Assembly: GCF_005938675.2 (NCBI RefSeq)
Contig: NZ_VCCH02000031.1
Location: 1-64,000, forward strand
Reading direction: 5' to 3'
Length of the DNA stretch: 64,000 bases
Origin: Mycobacterium sp. KBS0706
GTDB lineage: Bacteria; Pseudomonadota; Alphaproteobacteria; DSM-16000; Inquilinaceae
Under the pieces are notes generated by a model, which was not told the DNA's origin, made no database searches, and saw only the letters and a list, made by a program, of their open reading frames with translations. Shown one piece after another: positions 11,778 through 21,347 of this stretch. The stretch's first letter is position 1. Each line of letters opens with the position of its first letter. The position numbers and the translations under genes are program-made.

Positions 11778-13364
11778 GTGGCAGCGGCACGGCGACCGAA
11801 CATCCTGATCCTGATGGCGGACCAGCTCACCCCCTTCGCCCTGCCGGCCTATGGCAATGCCGTGGTGCAGGCGCCGGTGATCGCCGGGCTGGCGCGGGAC
11901 GGGGTGGTGTTCGACGCCGCCTATTGCAACAGCCCGCTGTGCGGCCCCTCGCGCGCGGTGTTCATGTCCGGCCGGCTGCCCTCGGCGATCGGCGCCTATG
12001 ACAACGCCGCCGAGTTCCCCTCCGACATCCCGACCTTCGCCCATGCGCTGCGGGCCCTGGGCTACCGCACCATCCTGTCCGGCAAGATGCATTTCTGCGG
12101 CGCCGACCAGTTGCACGGCTTTGAGGAGCGGCTGACCACCGACATCTACCCGGCGGATTTCGGCTGGACCCCGGACTGGGACCGGCCGGAGGCGCGGCCG
12201 AGCTGGTACCACAACATGTCGTCGGTGATCGACGCCGGCCCCTGCATCCGCACCAACCAGCTGGATTTCGACGACGAGGTGGTGTTCGCGGCCGAGCGCC
12301 GGCTGTACGACATGGCGCGGACCGGCGACGGCCGGCCGTTCTGCCTGACCGTGTCGCTGACCCATCCGCACGACCCCTTCGCCGTGCCGGAGCGGTACTG
12401 GAACCTGCATCGCGACGAAGACATCCCGCTGCCCGAGGACGCGCCGGCCGACGACCCGCATTCCCGCCGGCTGCGCGCGGTGTGCGAGCTGGACCGGACG
12501 CCGATCACGCCGGAGCAGACCCGCCGCGCCCGGCGCGCCTATTACGGCGCCATCGCCTATGTCGACGAGCAGTTCGGCCGGGTGATGGAGGCGCTGCGCC
12601 GCACCGGCCTGGCCGAGGACACGGTCACCATCCTGATCTCCGACCATGGCGAGTTCCTGGGCGAGCGCGGCCTCTGGTACAAGATGAGCTTCCTGGAGGG
12701 CGGCAGCCGCATCCCGCTGATCGTGCATGCCCCCGGCCGCTTCGCGCCGGGCCGGGTCGGCGCCGCCGTGTCCTCCGCCGACCTGCTGCCGACCCTGGTC
12801 GACCTCGCCACCCCGGATGGCGCTCCGGCCCATCCGACGCCGCTGGACGGGCGCAGCCTGCTGCCGCATCTGGCCGGCACCGGCGGGCACGATCTGGTCC
12901 TGGGCGAATACCTGGCCGAGGGCGCGGTGGCGCCGATCGTGATGATCCGCCGCGGCAGCTGGAAGTTCATCCACAGCCCGGCCGACCCCGACCAGCTCTT
13001 CGACCTCGCCACCGATCCGGGCGAGCGGCTGAACCGCGCCGCCGACCCGGCCGAGGCCGCCCGAATCGCGGCCTTCCGGGCGGAGGTGGCGGCGCGCTGG
13101 GACCTGCCGCGTCTGCGCGACCAGGTCCTGGAAAGCCAACGGCGGCGGCACTTCGTCGATGCGGCGCTGCGCCGGGGCGCCCTGCATGGCTGGGACTGGC
13201 AGCCGCGGCAGGACGCCACCCGGCAATACATCCGCAACCACATGGATCTCGACGACCTGGAGGCCGCCGCCCGGTTCCCGCGCGTCACGCGCGGCCAAGA
13301 CACCAATAAGGACGACAACAACAGGGAGACCGAACCATGGCGCGCCTCATCGCCCTTGCCCTGA
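11778..13364 (+). CDS. betC: Choline-sulfatase
   Basis: BetC hydrolyses choline-O-sulfate to choline and sulfate, supplying choline for osmoprotectant betaine or as a nutrient. The 528-residue protein has the sulfatase signature CGPSR with Cys55 as the residue converted to formylglycine. Metal-binding residues include Asp15 (ILMADQ) and the SDHGEF segment. The C-terminal region with ESQRRRHFVDAALRRGALHGWDWQPRQDATRQYIRNHMDLDDLE is the choline-sulfatase-specific extension. GTG 11778 is chosen because GGGAG sits 10 bases upstream. The last 28 bases overlap choX, giving a slightly extended tail after the usual family end. Confidence 0.96.
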   Translation: MAAARRPNILILMADQLTPFALPAYGNAVVQAPVIAGLARDGVVFDAAYCNSPLCGPSRAVFMSGRLPSAIGAYDNAAEFPSDIPTFAHALRALGYRTILSGKMHFCGADQLHGFEERLTTDIYPADFGWTPDWDRPEARPSWYHNMSSVIDAGPCIRTNQLDFDDEVVFAAERRLYDMARTGDGRPFCLTVSLTHPHDPFAVPERYWNLHRDEDIPLPEDAPADDPHSRRLRAVCELDRTPITPEQTRRARRAYYGAIAYVDEQFGRVMEALRRTGLAEDTVTILISDHGEFLGERGLWYKMSFLEGGSRIPLIVHAPGRFAPGRVGAAVSSADLLPTLVDLATPDGAPAHPTPLDGRSLLPHLAGTGGHDLVLGEYLAEGAVAPIVMIRRGSWKFIHSPADPDQLFDLATDPGERLNRAADPAEAARIAAFRAEVAARWDLPRLRDQVLESQRRRHFVDAALRRGALHGWDWQPRQDATRQYIRNHMDLDDLEAAARFPRVTRGQDTNKDDNNRETEPWRASSPLP

Positions 13365-14275
13365 CCGGACTGCTGCTGGCGGCAACGCCGGCCGCGGCGG
13401 CCGATCCCGACGCTTGTGCCACCGTGCGCATGTCGGATCCGGGCTGGACCGACATCACCTCGACCAACGGCGTGCTGGGCACGCTCCTGGAGCCGCTGGG
13501 CTACACCCAGAAGGTGGAAACCCTGGCCCCGCCGGTCACCTTCGAAAGCCTGAAGAACAGCCAGATCGACGTCTTCCTCGGCAACTGGATGCCGGCGCAG
13601 AGTCGCTTCATCGAACCGCTGACGGCTGAGAAGGCGATCGAGGTGATCCGCCCGAATCTCGACGGCATCCGCTTCACTCTCGCGGTCCCGGCCTATGTCG
13701 CCGAGGCCGGGGTGAAGGATTTCGCCGATCTGGCCAAGCATGCCGACCAGTTCGGCCGCAAGATCTACGGCATCGGGCCGGGGGCGCCGGCCAACCAGAA
13801 TATCCAGAAGATGATCGACACCAAGGATTTCGGCCTGGATGGCTGGACCCTGGTCGAATCGAGCGAGCAGGGCATGCTCAGCCAGGTCGACCGGGCGGTG
13901 CGGCGCAAGGAGTGGATCGCCTTTCTCGCCTGGGAGCCGCATCCGATGAACTCCCAGTTCCAGATCGCCTATCTCAGCGGCGGTGACGCCTATTTCGGCC
14001 CGAATTACGGCCGTGCCACCGTCTACACCGTGACGAGGCGAGACTTGTCGAAGAATTGCCCCAATCTCGCCCGGCTGCTGTCACAGCTGACGTTCACGGT
14101 CGATATGGAAAACCAGATCATGGGGATTCTGGGCGAGGGGTCGGACGGCAAGGCAGCCGCTGCGCAATACCTCAAGGCCCACCCCGATCTTCTGTCCGGC
14201 TGGCTGGCCGGCGTCACCACCCGCGACGGACAGGATGGCCTCGCCGCCGTTCGCGCCGCGCTCAACAAGGGCTGA
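13337..14275 (+). CDS. choX: Choline ABC transporter periplasmic binding protein
   Basis: The 312-residue protein has a Sec signal peptide (MARLIALALTGLLLAATPAAAA) and an OpuAC/ProX-type substrate-binding fold. Features include DPGWTDITSTNGVLGTLLEPLGY and IDVFLGNWMPAQ, with aromatic residues suited to cation-pi binding of the quaternary amine. It closely fits ChoX of the rhizobial choline uptake system. AGGGAG lies at 13322-13328 before ATG 13337, and the gene overlaps betC. The permease (choW) and ATPase (choV) genes that normally follow are absent, so ChoX must pair with a transporter encoded elsewhere or be an orphan receptor. Confidence 0.94.
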   Translation: MARLIALALTGLLLAATPAAAADPDACATVRMSDPGWTDITSTNGVLGTLLEPLGYTQKVETLAPPVTFESLKNSQIDVFLGNWMPAQSRFIEPLTAEKAIEVIRPNLDGIRFTLAVPAYVAEAGVKDFADLAKHADQFGRKIYGIGPGAPANQNIQKMIDTKDFGLDGWTLVESSEQGMLSQVDRAVRRKEWIAFLAWEPHPMNSQFQIAYLSGGDAYFGPNYGRATVYTVTRRDLSKNCPNLARLLSQLTFTVDMENQIMGILGEGSDGKAAAAQYLKAHPDLLSGWLAGVTTRDGQDGLAAVRAALNKG

Positions 14276-14290
14276 AGGAGCCCGCGACGC

Positions 14291-14395
14291 ATGTGGACCG
14301 TGATCCGGGGCTGGATCGATCAGCTGTTCAAGCCGCGCTACCGTCCGGAGCGGCACTACATGCGTGGGCGAACCTCCGGCAGCGGCTCGCGCTGA
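14291..14395 (+). CDS. Possible 34-residue small protein downstream of choX
   Basis: ATG 14291 is preceded by AAGGAG at 14275-14280 with a 10-base gap and opens 34 codons ending TGA at 14393-14395. The peptide starts MWTVIRGWIDQLFKPRYRPE and is basic with an amphipathic N-terminal half. It starts 15 bases after choX and ends before the strong terminator, so it would be on the betC-choX transcript. I do not recognise a family; the evidence is the ribosome-binding site, position and codon usage only. Confidence 0.4.
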   Translation: MWTVIRGWIDQLFKPRYRPERHYMRGRTSGSGSR

Positions 14396-14421
14396 ATCGT
14401 CGACAGGCTCGGCTTCGAAAC

Positions 14422-14450
14422 GGGCGGCGGGGTCGGTGACCCCGCCGCCC
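14422..14450. terminator. Bidirectional terminator
   Basis: A perfect 13-bp stem (14422-14434 with 14438-14450) with a GGT loop is extended by GAAAC and GTTTC at its feet. It lies between the convergent betC-choX operon and the hydrolase gene ending at 14461 and can serve both strands. Confidence 0.8.
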
Positions 14451-14460
14451 GCACCGTTTC

Positions 14461-15450
14461 TCAGCCCTTGATGAAGGCCAGCAGGTCCGGGTTGAGCACC
14501 TCAGCATGGGTGGTCAGCATGCCGTGCGGGAAGCCCTTGTAGACCTTCAGCGTACCGTGCTTCAGCAGCTTGACCGAGAGCGGCGCCGAATCGGCGAACG
14601 GCACGATCTGGTCGTCGTCGCCATGCGCAACCAAGGTCGGCACCTCGATCGCCTTCAGGTCCTCGGTGAAATCGGTCTCCGAGAACGCCTTGATGCAGTC
14701 GTAATGGGCCTTGGCGCCGCCGATCATGCCCTGGCGCCACCAATTGTCGATCACGCCCGGATAGACCTTCGCGCCCGGGCGGTTGAAACCGTAGAACGGG
14801 CCTTCCGGCACGTCGCGGTAGAACTGCGCCCGGTTGTCGGCCAGGGCCTTGCGGAAGCCGTCGAACACCTCCAGCGGCAGGCCGCCGGGATTCTTCTCCG
14901 ACTTCACCATCACCGGGGGCACCGCGCTGACCAGCACCGCCCTGGCCACGCGGCCGTTGCCGCCATGCCGGGCGACATAGCGCGCCACCTCGCCGCCGCC
15001 GGTCGAATGGCCGATATGGACGGCGCCCTTCAGGTCGAGATGCGCCACCAGCTGCGCCACGTCCGCGGCGTAGGTGTCCATCTCGTTGCCGGTGTCGGTC
15101 TGGCTGGACCGGCCATGGCCGCGTCGGTCATGGGCGATCACGCGGAAGCCCTGGCCCAGGAAGTACAGCATCTGGGCATCCCAGTCGTCGGCGCTGAGCG
15201 GCCAGCCATGATGGAACACGATCGGCTGCGCGTCGCGCGGGCCCCAATCCTTGTAGAAGATGTTGGTGCCGTCCTTGGTGGCGAACAATCCGCTGCTCAT
15301 GGTGCTGTCTCCCGATGTTGGGCGTGAAGGCGCGGCGCCGGTCTGCGCCAGGGAAGAATGCGGCAGGGCCGCCGCGGCGGCGAGTCCAACCCCCGCCGCC
15401 AGGACGAGCCGGCGCGAAATTCCGTCCGTCCCGTGCTCGCTGTGGTCCAT
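14461..15450 (-). CDS. Tat-exported alpha/beta hydrolase of the cofactor-free haloperoxidase family
   Basis: The 329-residue protein carries a twin-arginine leader (ISRRLVLAAG then a hydrophobic alanine stretch) in front of a complete haloperoxidase-type alpha/beta hydrolase starting MSSGLFATKDGTNIFYKDWG. The nucleophile is Ser149 in GHSTGGG. The oxyanion-loop motif is FHHGWPLS, the acid is in HGDDDQIVP and the histidine in GFPHGM. Family members act as esterases, lactonases or perhydrolases that can make peracids. Start 15450 is chosen because GGAG lies 6 bases upstream; an in-frame ATG at 15462 lacks one. The gene is divergent from an OhrR-like regulator with shared operators, suggesting induction by organic peroxide. 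Confidence 0.88.
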   Translation of the reverse strand: MDHSEHGTDGISRRLVLAAGVGLAAAAALPHSSLAQTGAAPSRPTSGDSTMSSGLFATKDGTNIFYKDWGPRDAQPIVFHHGWPLSADDWDAQMLYFLGQGFRVIAHDRRGHGRSSQTDTGNEMDTYAADVAQLVAHLDLKGAVHIGHSTGGGEVARYVARHGGNGRVARAVLVSAVPPVMVKSEKNPGGLPLEVFDGFRKALADNRAQFYRDVPEGPFYGFNRPGAKVYPGVIDNWWRQGMIGGAKAHYDCIKAFSETDFTEDLKAIEVPTLVAHGDDDQIVPFADSAPLSVKLLKHGTLKVYKGFPHGMLTTHAEVLNPDLLAFIKG

Positions 15451-15464
15451 CTGCGGCTCCATGG

Positions 15465-15562
15465 ATTATCGCGATATTCATTATCACGATAATGATATGA
15501 GTATCCGATCGCCTCGCCGACGTCCAGCTATATCTTAGCGTGATATCATTTTTCGTGATAAA
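15465..15562. promoter_or_regulatory. Operator cluster between the hydrolase and the OhrR-like regulator
   Basis: The divergent region is unusually AT-rich and holds repeated palindromes: TATCGCGATA at 15467-15476 (perfect), ATTATCACGATAAT at 15480-15493 (6-bp arms), and half-sites CGTGATA at 15539-15545 and CGTGATAA at 15554-15561. The common core is TATC-RC-GATA. Sites occur near both start codons, so the regulator probably represses both genes. Confidence 0.65.
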
Positions 15563-15595
15563 TGTGATCGCCCATCAGGAACAGGAGGGCGCCGC

Positions 15596-16054
15596 ATGCC
15601 CCTGCCGAAGGACCGCCCGCTCGCGCTCGACGAGCAGATCTGCTTCACGCTGTACCGCACCAACATCGCCATCAACCGGACCTACAAGCCGATGCTGGAC
15701 GCGATGGGCATCACCTATCCGCAATACCTCGTGCTGAACGTGCTGGGGGAGGAGGACGGCCGGACGATCGGCGCCATCGCCGCCCGCCTCGCCCTCGAGT
15801 CGAGCACGATCACGCCCCTGGTGAAGCGGATGGAGGCGGCCGGGCTGGTCAGCCGCCGGCGCAGCCCGGGCAATGAGCGCGAGGTCCAGGTCCGGCTGAC
15901 CGGGGCGGGCCGCGCGCTGTTCGCCCGCAGCCAGTGCCTGGGCGAGGCGCTGCTGGGGCGCTCCGGCCTGACCTTGCCGCAGCTCGACGCCCTCAACCGC
16001 CAGATCCAGGCGCTGACCGCCGCCCTCGACGACCGGCTCGGCCGGCCGGAGTGA
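15596..16054 (+). CDS. OhrR-like MarR-family peroxide-sensing repressor
   Basis: The 152-residue MarR protein begins LDEQICFTLYRTN. Cys16 lines up with the reactive Cys15 of Bacillus OhrR. The tyrosines that hydrogen-bond that cysteine (Tyr19, 29, 40) have counterparts at Tyr20, Tyr30 and Tyr41, all offset by one. A second cysteine at Cys114 could make it a two-Cys OhrR of the Xanthomonas kind. The winged HTH lies at about 55-100 (IGAIAARLALESSTITPLVKRMEAAGLVSRRRS). The usual partner gene ohr is absent; instead a Tat-exported hydrolase is divergent. GGAGG lies upstream of ATG 15596. Confidence 0.88.
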   Translation: MPLPKDRPLALDEQICFTLYRTNIAINRTYKPMLDAMGITYPQYLVLNVLGEEDGRTIGAIAARLALESSTITPLVKRMEAAGLVSRRRSPGNEREVQVRLTGAGRALFARSQCLGEALLGRSGLTLPQLDALNRQIQALTAALDDRLGRPE

Positions 16055-16164
16055 CGCGCGGCCCGCGGCCCGCCGCCGATGGCAGCTGCCCGCTCGACGC
16101 AGTTGCAGCACGGCGCCGGCTCATGCAGTTTGCGGCCAACCTTCCGGCAAGCTGAGTGCGAGCG

Positions 16165-17565
<1,401 letters not shown>

Positions 17566-17587
17566 CGGCTGACGGCCACTCCTTTCA

Positions 17588-17680
17588 CCGTCATGGCGAG
17601 CCCCGAAGGGGCGTGGCCATCCAGGGCCACTCGCACCGGCCCCCTGGATGGCCACGGCGCTGCGCGCCTCGCCATGACGG
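17588..17680. repeat. Inverted intergenic repeat
   Basis: CCGTCATGGCGAG at the left end is mirrored by CTCGCCATGACGG at the right end, and the inner CCATCCAGGG mirrors CCCTGGATGG. The roughly 93-bp element lies just after lpd and belongs to the same general class of double-hairpin repeats as 5163-5253, though with different sequence. Confidence 0.8.
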
Positions 17681-17769
17681 TTCAGGATTGGCGCGAGTCG
17701 TCGTCAGGCCCTGGAAGCGTCGGGACGCCCATCCTTGACGCTGCGACCATGATCGCGTTCCCATCGCTC

Positions 17770-18732
17770 ATGACCCAGCCGCCGCCGAACCGCAGCGTCG
17801 CCGTGCTCGCCTATGACGGGCTGTGCACCTTCGAGTTCGGCGTCGCGGTCGAGGTGTTCGGCCTGCCGCGGCCGGAATTCGCCGACTGGTACCGCTTCAC
17901 CGTCTGCGCCGCCGAGCCCGGGCCGCTGCGCGCCATCGGCGGCATCCAGGTCCAGGCCGAGGCCGGGCTGGAGGCGCTGGAGCAGGCCGGCACCATCGTC
18001 GTGCCCGGCTGGCGCGGTATCCGCAAGGCCCCGCCCGAGCCGCTGCTGGCCGCGCTGCGCCAGGCCCATGACCGCGGCGCCCGGCTGGTCTCGATCTGCT
18101 CCGGCGTCTTCGTGCTGGCCGCCGCCGGCGTGCTGGCCGGCCGCCGCGTCACCACCCATTGGCGCTATGCCGAGGCCCTGGCCGCGCAGTATCCGGACAT
18201 CCGGATCGTGCCCGACGTGCTGTATGTCGACGAAGGCCAGGTGCTGACCTCGGCCGGCAGCGCCGCCGGGCTGGATCTATGCCTGCACATCGTGCGGCGC
18301 GACTGGGGCGCGCGGATCGCCAACCAGGTGGCGCGGCGCCTGGTGGTGCCGCCGCATCGCGAGGGCGGCCAGGCGCAATATGCCGACCGGCCGGTGCAGG
18401 TCGAGGAGCGGCCGCGCCTGGCCGCGCTGTTCGACTGGGCAAGGCGCCACCTGGCCGAGGACCTGCCGCTGGAGCGGCTGGCCGACCAAGCCGGGATGAG
18501 CCTGCGCACCTTCCTGCGCCGATTCCGCGATGCCACCGGCACCACCCCGGCGGAGTGGCTGGTCGGCGAACGCCTGGCGCTGGCCCGCGAGCTGCTGGAG
18601 ACCACCGCCCTGCCGGTCGAGCGCATCGCCACCGAATGCGGCTTCGGCTCGGCCGACACGCTGCGCCACCATTTCCGCCGTCGCCTCGCCACCAGCCCGG
18701 CCCGCTACCGCGCCGGCTTTGCCCTCGGTTGA
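17770..18732 (+). CDS. GlxA/FtrA-type AraC-family transcriptional regulator
   Basis: The 320-residue protein joins an N-terminal DJ-1/PfpI (class I glutamine-amidotransferase-like) domain (RSVAVLAYDGLCTFEFGVAVEVFGLPRPE, with SICSGVFVLAAAGVLAGRR at the nucleophile elbow) to a C-terminal AraC DNA-binding domain with two HTH motifs (LPLERLADQAGMSLRTFLRRFRDATGTTPAEWL and VERIATECGFGSADTLRHHFRRR). This layout is that of GlxA/FtrA regulators. ATG 17770 matches the family N-terminus; ATG 17749 is an alternative. Targets are not evident from the neighbourhood. thpR starts 13 bases after the stop and may be co-transcribed. Confidence 0.93.
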   Translation: MTQPPPNRSVAVLAYDGLCTFEFGVAVEVFGLPRPEFADWYRFTVCAAEPGPLRAIGGIQVQAEAGLEALEQAGTIVVPGWRGIRKAPPEPLLAALRQAHDRGARLVSICSGVFVLAAAGVLAGRRVTTHWRYAEALAAQYPDIRIVPDVLYVDEGQVLTSAGSAAGLDLCLHIVRRDWGARIANQVARRLVVPPHREGGQAQYADRPVQVEERPRLAALFDWARRHLAEDLPLERLADQAGMSLRTFLRRFRDATGTTPAEWLVGERLALARELLETTALPVERIATECGFGSADTLRHHFRRRLATSPARYRAGFALG

Positions 18733-18745
18733 GCCGAGGATCGCC

Positions 18746-19282
18746 ATGCTCCGCCTCTTCATCGCCATCGCCATCCCCGCCGCTTTGCGGCCCCGCCTGA
18801 TCCTGCTGCAGGGCGGCGTGCCCGGGGCACGCTGGACCAACGCGGCCGATTTCCACCTGACCCTGCGCTTCATCGGCGAGGTCGACACGCTGGAGGCGGA
18901 GGAGATCGACCAGGCGCTGCACGCCATCGCCGCCCCCGGCTTCAGCCTGGCGCTGGACGGGGTCGGCCGGTTCGGCACCAAGCGCGCCGCCTCGACCCTG
19001 TGGGCCGGGGTGGCGGCAGAGCCGGCGCTGAATTTCCTGCACGCCAAGATCGACCGTGCCCTGGTCGCCGCCGGCCAGCCGCCGGACGACCGCAGCTACG
19101 CCCCGCACGTCACCCTGGCCCGGCTGCGCCAGGCCCCAGCCGAGCGCGTCGAGCGCTGGCTGCTGGAGCACGGCCCGTTCCGCGCCGAGCCCTTCCCGGT
19201 CGACGCCTTCCACCTGTACCAGAGCCATGTCGGCCGCGAGGGCGCGGTGTATGAGATCCTGGAGAGCTATCCTCTGACATAG
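18746..19282 (+). CDS. thpR: RNA 2',3'-cyclic phosphodiesterase
   Basis: The 178-residue 2H phosphoesterase (LigT/ThpR family) opens 2',3'-cyclic phosphates at RNA ends. The two HxTx motifs are HLTL (from His37) and HVTL near residue 119, as the fold requires. The N-terminus MLRLFIAIAIPAAL is typical. GAGG lies 7 bases before ATG 18746. It follows the AraC-type regulator gene closely, though a functional link is not obvious. Confidence 0.94.
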   Translation: MLRLFIAIAIPAALRPRLILLQGGVPGARWTNAADFHLTLRFIGEVDTLEAEEIDQALHAIAAPGFSLALDGVGRFGTKRAASTLWAGVAAEPALNFLHAKIDRALVAAGQPPDDRSYAPHVTLARLRQAPAERVERWLLEHGPFRAEPFPVDAFHLYQSHVGREGAVYEILESYPLT

Positions 19283-19320
19283 CCCTTCGGATCGACGGCG
19301 GCAGGGATCGGAAATTGGAC

Positions 19321-19740
19321 ATGGACGACGTCATCCGGCTTTCTCTCTATCTGCCGGAGTACTTCTTCTCCTCGATCCGCTGGCCGTTCCTGCTGGGGTC
19401 GTTCACGGCCGTTCCCGCCCTGGGCGTGATCTGCCTCGCCGTGGGATCCGTCCTGGGGCTCGTCCGGCGAAATCCGCGCCTGCTCGTGTTCCTGATCCCG
19501 GTCGCGGTCAGCCAAGCCCTCGTCGTGGCCGCCGGCCTCTTGGGAGAGCCGGGATTCTGGGGAGCCGACGGGGGGATCTACACCATCTTCCTGGTGCTGC
19601 AGATCATCCTTGCCGGCGCTCTGTTCTCCCGCTCACAGGGCGCCATGCTGGCGGCGGCAGCCCTGGCCCTGTTTTCATTCGCCTACGCCTTCGCTGCGAT
19701 CGTCGTCGCGGCGACGGCCTTCCACGTCCCCACGCCGTAG
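19321..19740 (+). CDS. Small integral membrane protein, function unknown
   Basis: The 139-residue protein has about four predicted transmembrane segments (around 20-45, 53-76, 88-103 and 108-132) and a short loop with GEPGFWGADGGIYT. I do not recognise a family. ATG 19321 follows an in-frame TTG at 19315. The codon choice is slightly less GC-biased than that of the neighbours. It lies tail-to-tail with the ubiquinone-type hydroxylase, six bases apart. Confidence 0.7.
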   Translation: MDDVIRLSLYLPEYFFSSIRWPFLLGSFTAVPALGVICLAVGSVLGLVRRNPRLLVFLIPVAVSQALVVAAGLLGEPGFWGADGGIYTIFLVLQIILAGALFSRSQGAMLAAAALALFSFAYAFAAIVVAATAFHVPTP

Positions 19741-19746
19741 CGGATT

Positions 19747-20976
19747 TCAGGTCCCCCGCCGCGACCCCAGCCCCATCGCCTGGCGCATGAAGAAGCGCTT
19801 CACCGGCGGCAGGCGGCCGACGGCGGCGAGGCCGAGGTCGCGGGCCAACTGCACCGGGGCCAGGTCGGTCGAGAACAGCCGGTTCAGCCCGTCGGTCGCC
19901 AGGATCATGGCGACATTGTCCGGCCGCCGCGCCTGCTCGTAGCGCTGCAGCATCGTGGGATCGCCGAGGTCGAGGCCGAGCCGGCTGCGCTCGACCAGCA
20001 GCTCCGTCAGCACGGCGATGTCACGCAGCCCGAGATTGAGCCCCTGGCCGGCGATCGGGTGGATGCCGTGCGCCGCCTCGCCGATCAGCGCCGCCCGCCG
20101 GGCGCCGTAGCGCCGGGCATGGATCACCCCGAGCGGATAGGTGAAGCGCTTGCCAAGCAGCCGCACCGGCCCCAGCCAGTCGCCGACCGTGGCCTGCAGC
20201 GCCGCGTCGAAGGCGGCGACCGGCCGGTGCACCAGGTCGTCGGCGGTGTCCGGATGCTCGGTCCAGACGATCGAGGAGCGGTGGTTGCCCTCGGCATCGT
20301 CGGTCATCGGCAGCACGGCGAAAGGCCCGGCCGGCAGGAAATGCTCGACCGCCACGCCCTCATGCGGCTCGGCATGCGCCATGACGCAGACCACCGCCTT
20401 CTGCCGGTAGGCGAAGCTGCGCGCCGGGATGCCCAGCTGCTGCCGGGTGAAGGAGCCGCGGCCGTCGGCGCCGATCACCAGGTCGGCCCGCACCACCCTT
20501 CCGTCGGCCAGGGTCACCGCGGCGTGGCCGGTGCCGGTCTCGACCGCCACCATCTTGGCCGGGGCGACATGGCGCACCGCCGGCAGGGCGTCCAGCCGCT
20601 CGAACTGCGCCAGCCGCAGCAGCCGGTTCTCGACGATGTGGCCGAAGGGGGCGCCGTCCGACTCGCCGGCCATCTCCTGATGGTCGAAATGCAGGAACAC
20701 CGGGGCGCGGCCGTCAGCGATGCGGATGTCGAGGATCGGCTCGGCCTGGTCCGCCACCGGGTCCCACAGCCCGGCCGAGGCGACGATCCGGCGCGAGCCG
20801 TAGGACAGCGCAGTGGTGCGGCCGTCGAATGTCGGCAGGGTGCGGGTCGCCGCCGGCTCCTGGTCCAGGATCACGGTGTCGATGCCGGCCTGGCCGAGGG
20901 CCGCCGCCATGGTCGCCCCAGCGAGGCCGCCGCCGACCACCACGACCTGGGCGCGCAGTGAAGTGCTGTCGTTCAT
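19747..20976 (-). CDS. UbiH/UbiF/COQ6-family FAD-dependent hydroxylase
   Basis: The 409-residue flavin monooxygenase belongs to the family that hydroxylates the ubiquinone ring. The N-terminal dinucleotide-binding motif is VVVGGGLAGATMA. The DG motif is GADGRGSFTR, and the second FAD-binding motif GEAAHGIHPIAGQGLNLGLRD is highly conserved. Start 20976 (MNDSTSLRAQ) fits the family; an upstream in-frame ATG at 21027 would add an unlikely basic extension. Which ring position (C5, C6 or C1) it acts on cannot be told, since alphaproteobacteria use UbiL, UbiM and other variants. Confidence 0.92.
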   Translation of the reverse strand: MNDSTSLRAQVVVVGGGLAGATMAAALGQAGIDTVILDQEPAATRTLPTFDGRTTALSYGSRRIVASAGLWDPVADQAEPILDIRIADGRAPVFLHFDHQEMAGESDGAPFGHIVENRLLRLAQFERLDALPAVRHVAPAKMVAVETGTGHAAVTLADGRVVRADLVIGADGRGSFTRQQLGIPARSFAYRQKAVVCVMAHAEPHEGVAVEHFLPAGPFAVLPMTDDAEGNHRSSIVWTEHPDTADDLVHRPVAAFDAALQATVGDWLGPVRLLGKRFTYPLGVIHARRYGARRAALIGEAAHGIHPIAGQGLNLGLRDIAVLTELLVERSRLGLDLGDPTMLQRYEQARRPDNVAMILATDGLNRLFSTDLAPVQLARDLGLAAVGRLPPVKRFFMRQAMGLGSRRGT

Positions 20977-21069
20977 GGCGCGCAGCATCGGAGCGCGGAG
21001 TCGCGCTGTCCAGTGGCGGCGTGTCACATCAGCCGATGCCAGGCCGCCGTTTCGTGTTAGGATTTCGGC

Positions 21070-21216
21070 ATGGTTCGGATTCTTCTCCTATTCGCCCTGG
21101 TGCTGGCCGCGGGATGCTCCGAGCGGCGGGGCGTCGGCGTCGCCGCCGGCGGCAGCTGGGGCTCGTCCGGCGGCGCCGGCAGCATGATGTCGCTGTCGAT
21201 CCCGTTCGGCCTCTGA
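21070..21216 (+). CDS. 48-residue glycine/serine-rich lipoprotein
   Basis: ATG 21070 opens 48 codons beginning MVRILLLFALVLAAGCSERR, a textbook lipoprotein signal with lipobox LAAGC. The mature part is about 33 residues, rich in Gly and Ser, ending MSLSIPFGL. AGGA at 21058-21061 serves as ribosome-binding site. It is divergent from the hydroxylase gene. Short glycine-rich lipoproteins of this kind are common but poorly studied; the function is unknown. Confidence 0.65.
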   Translation: MVRILLLFALVLAAGCSERRGVGVAAGGSWGSSGGAGSMMSLSIPFGL

Positions 21217-21347
21217 GCCCCGGCAATATCGGGTCGCGCACCGATCCTGATTCGTTCATGATTCGTCCGAGCGTTCTCCAACCGTGCCGGACCGGCCACA
21301 CCGTGGCCGGAAAAGCGCGCCGGACCGGCCGGCCGGCGACGCCGGAT

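Noticed and set aside
17588..17680. Insertion-sequence ends
   Set aside because: Terminal inverted repeats are clear but the element is only about 93 bp with no coding capacity and no visible target duplication; a dispersed palindromic repeat explains it.
17593..17769. Longer N-terminus for the FtrA-type regulator
   Set aside because: The upstream open frame runs through the intergenic repeat; the conserved domain starts just after ATG 17770.
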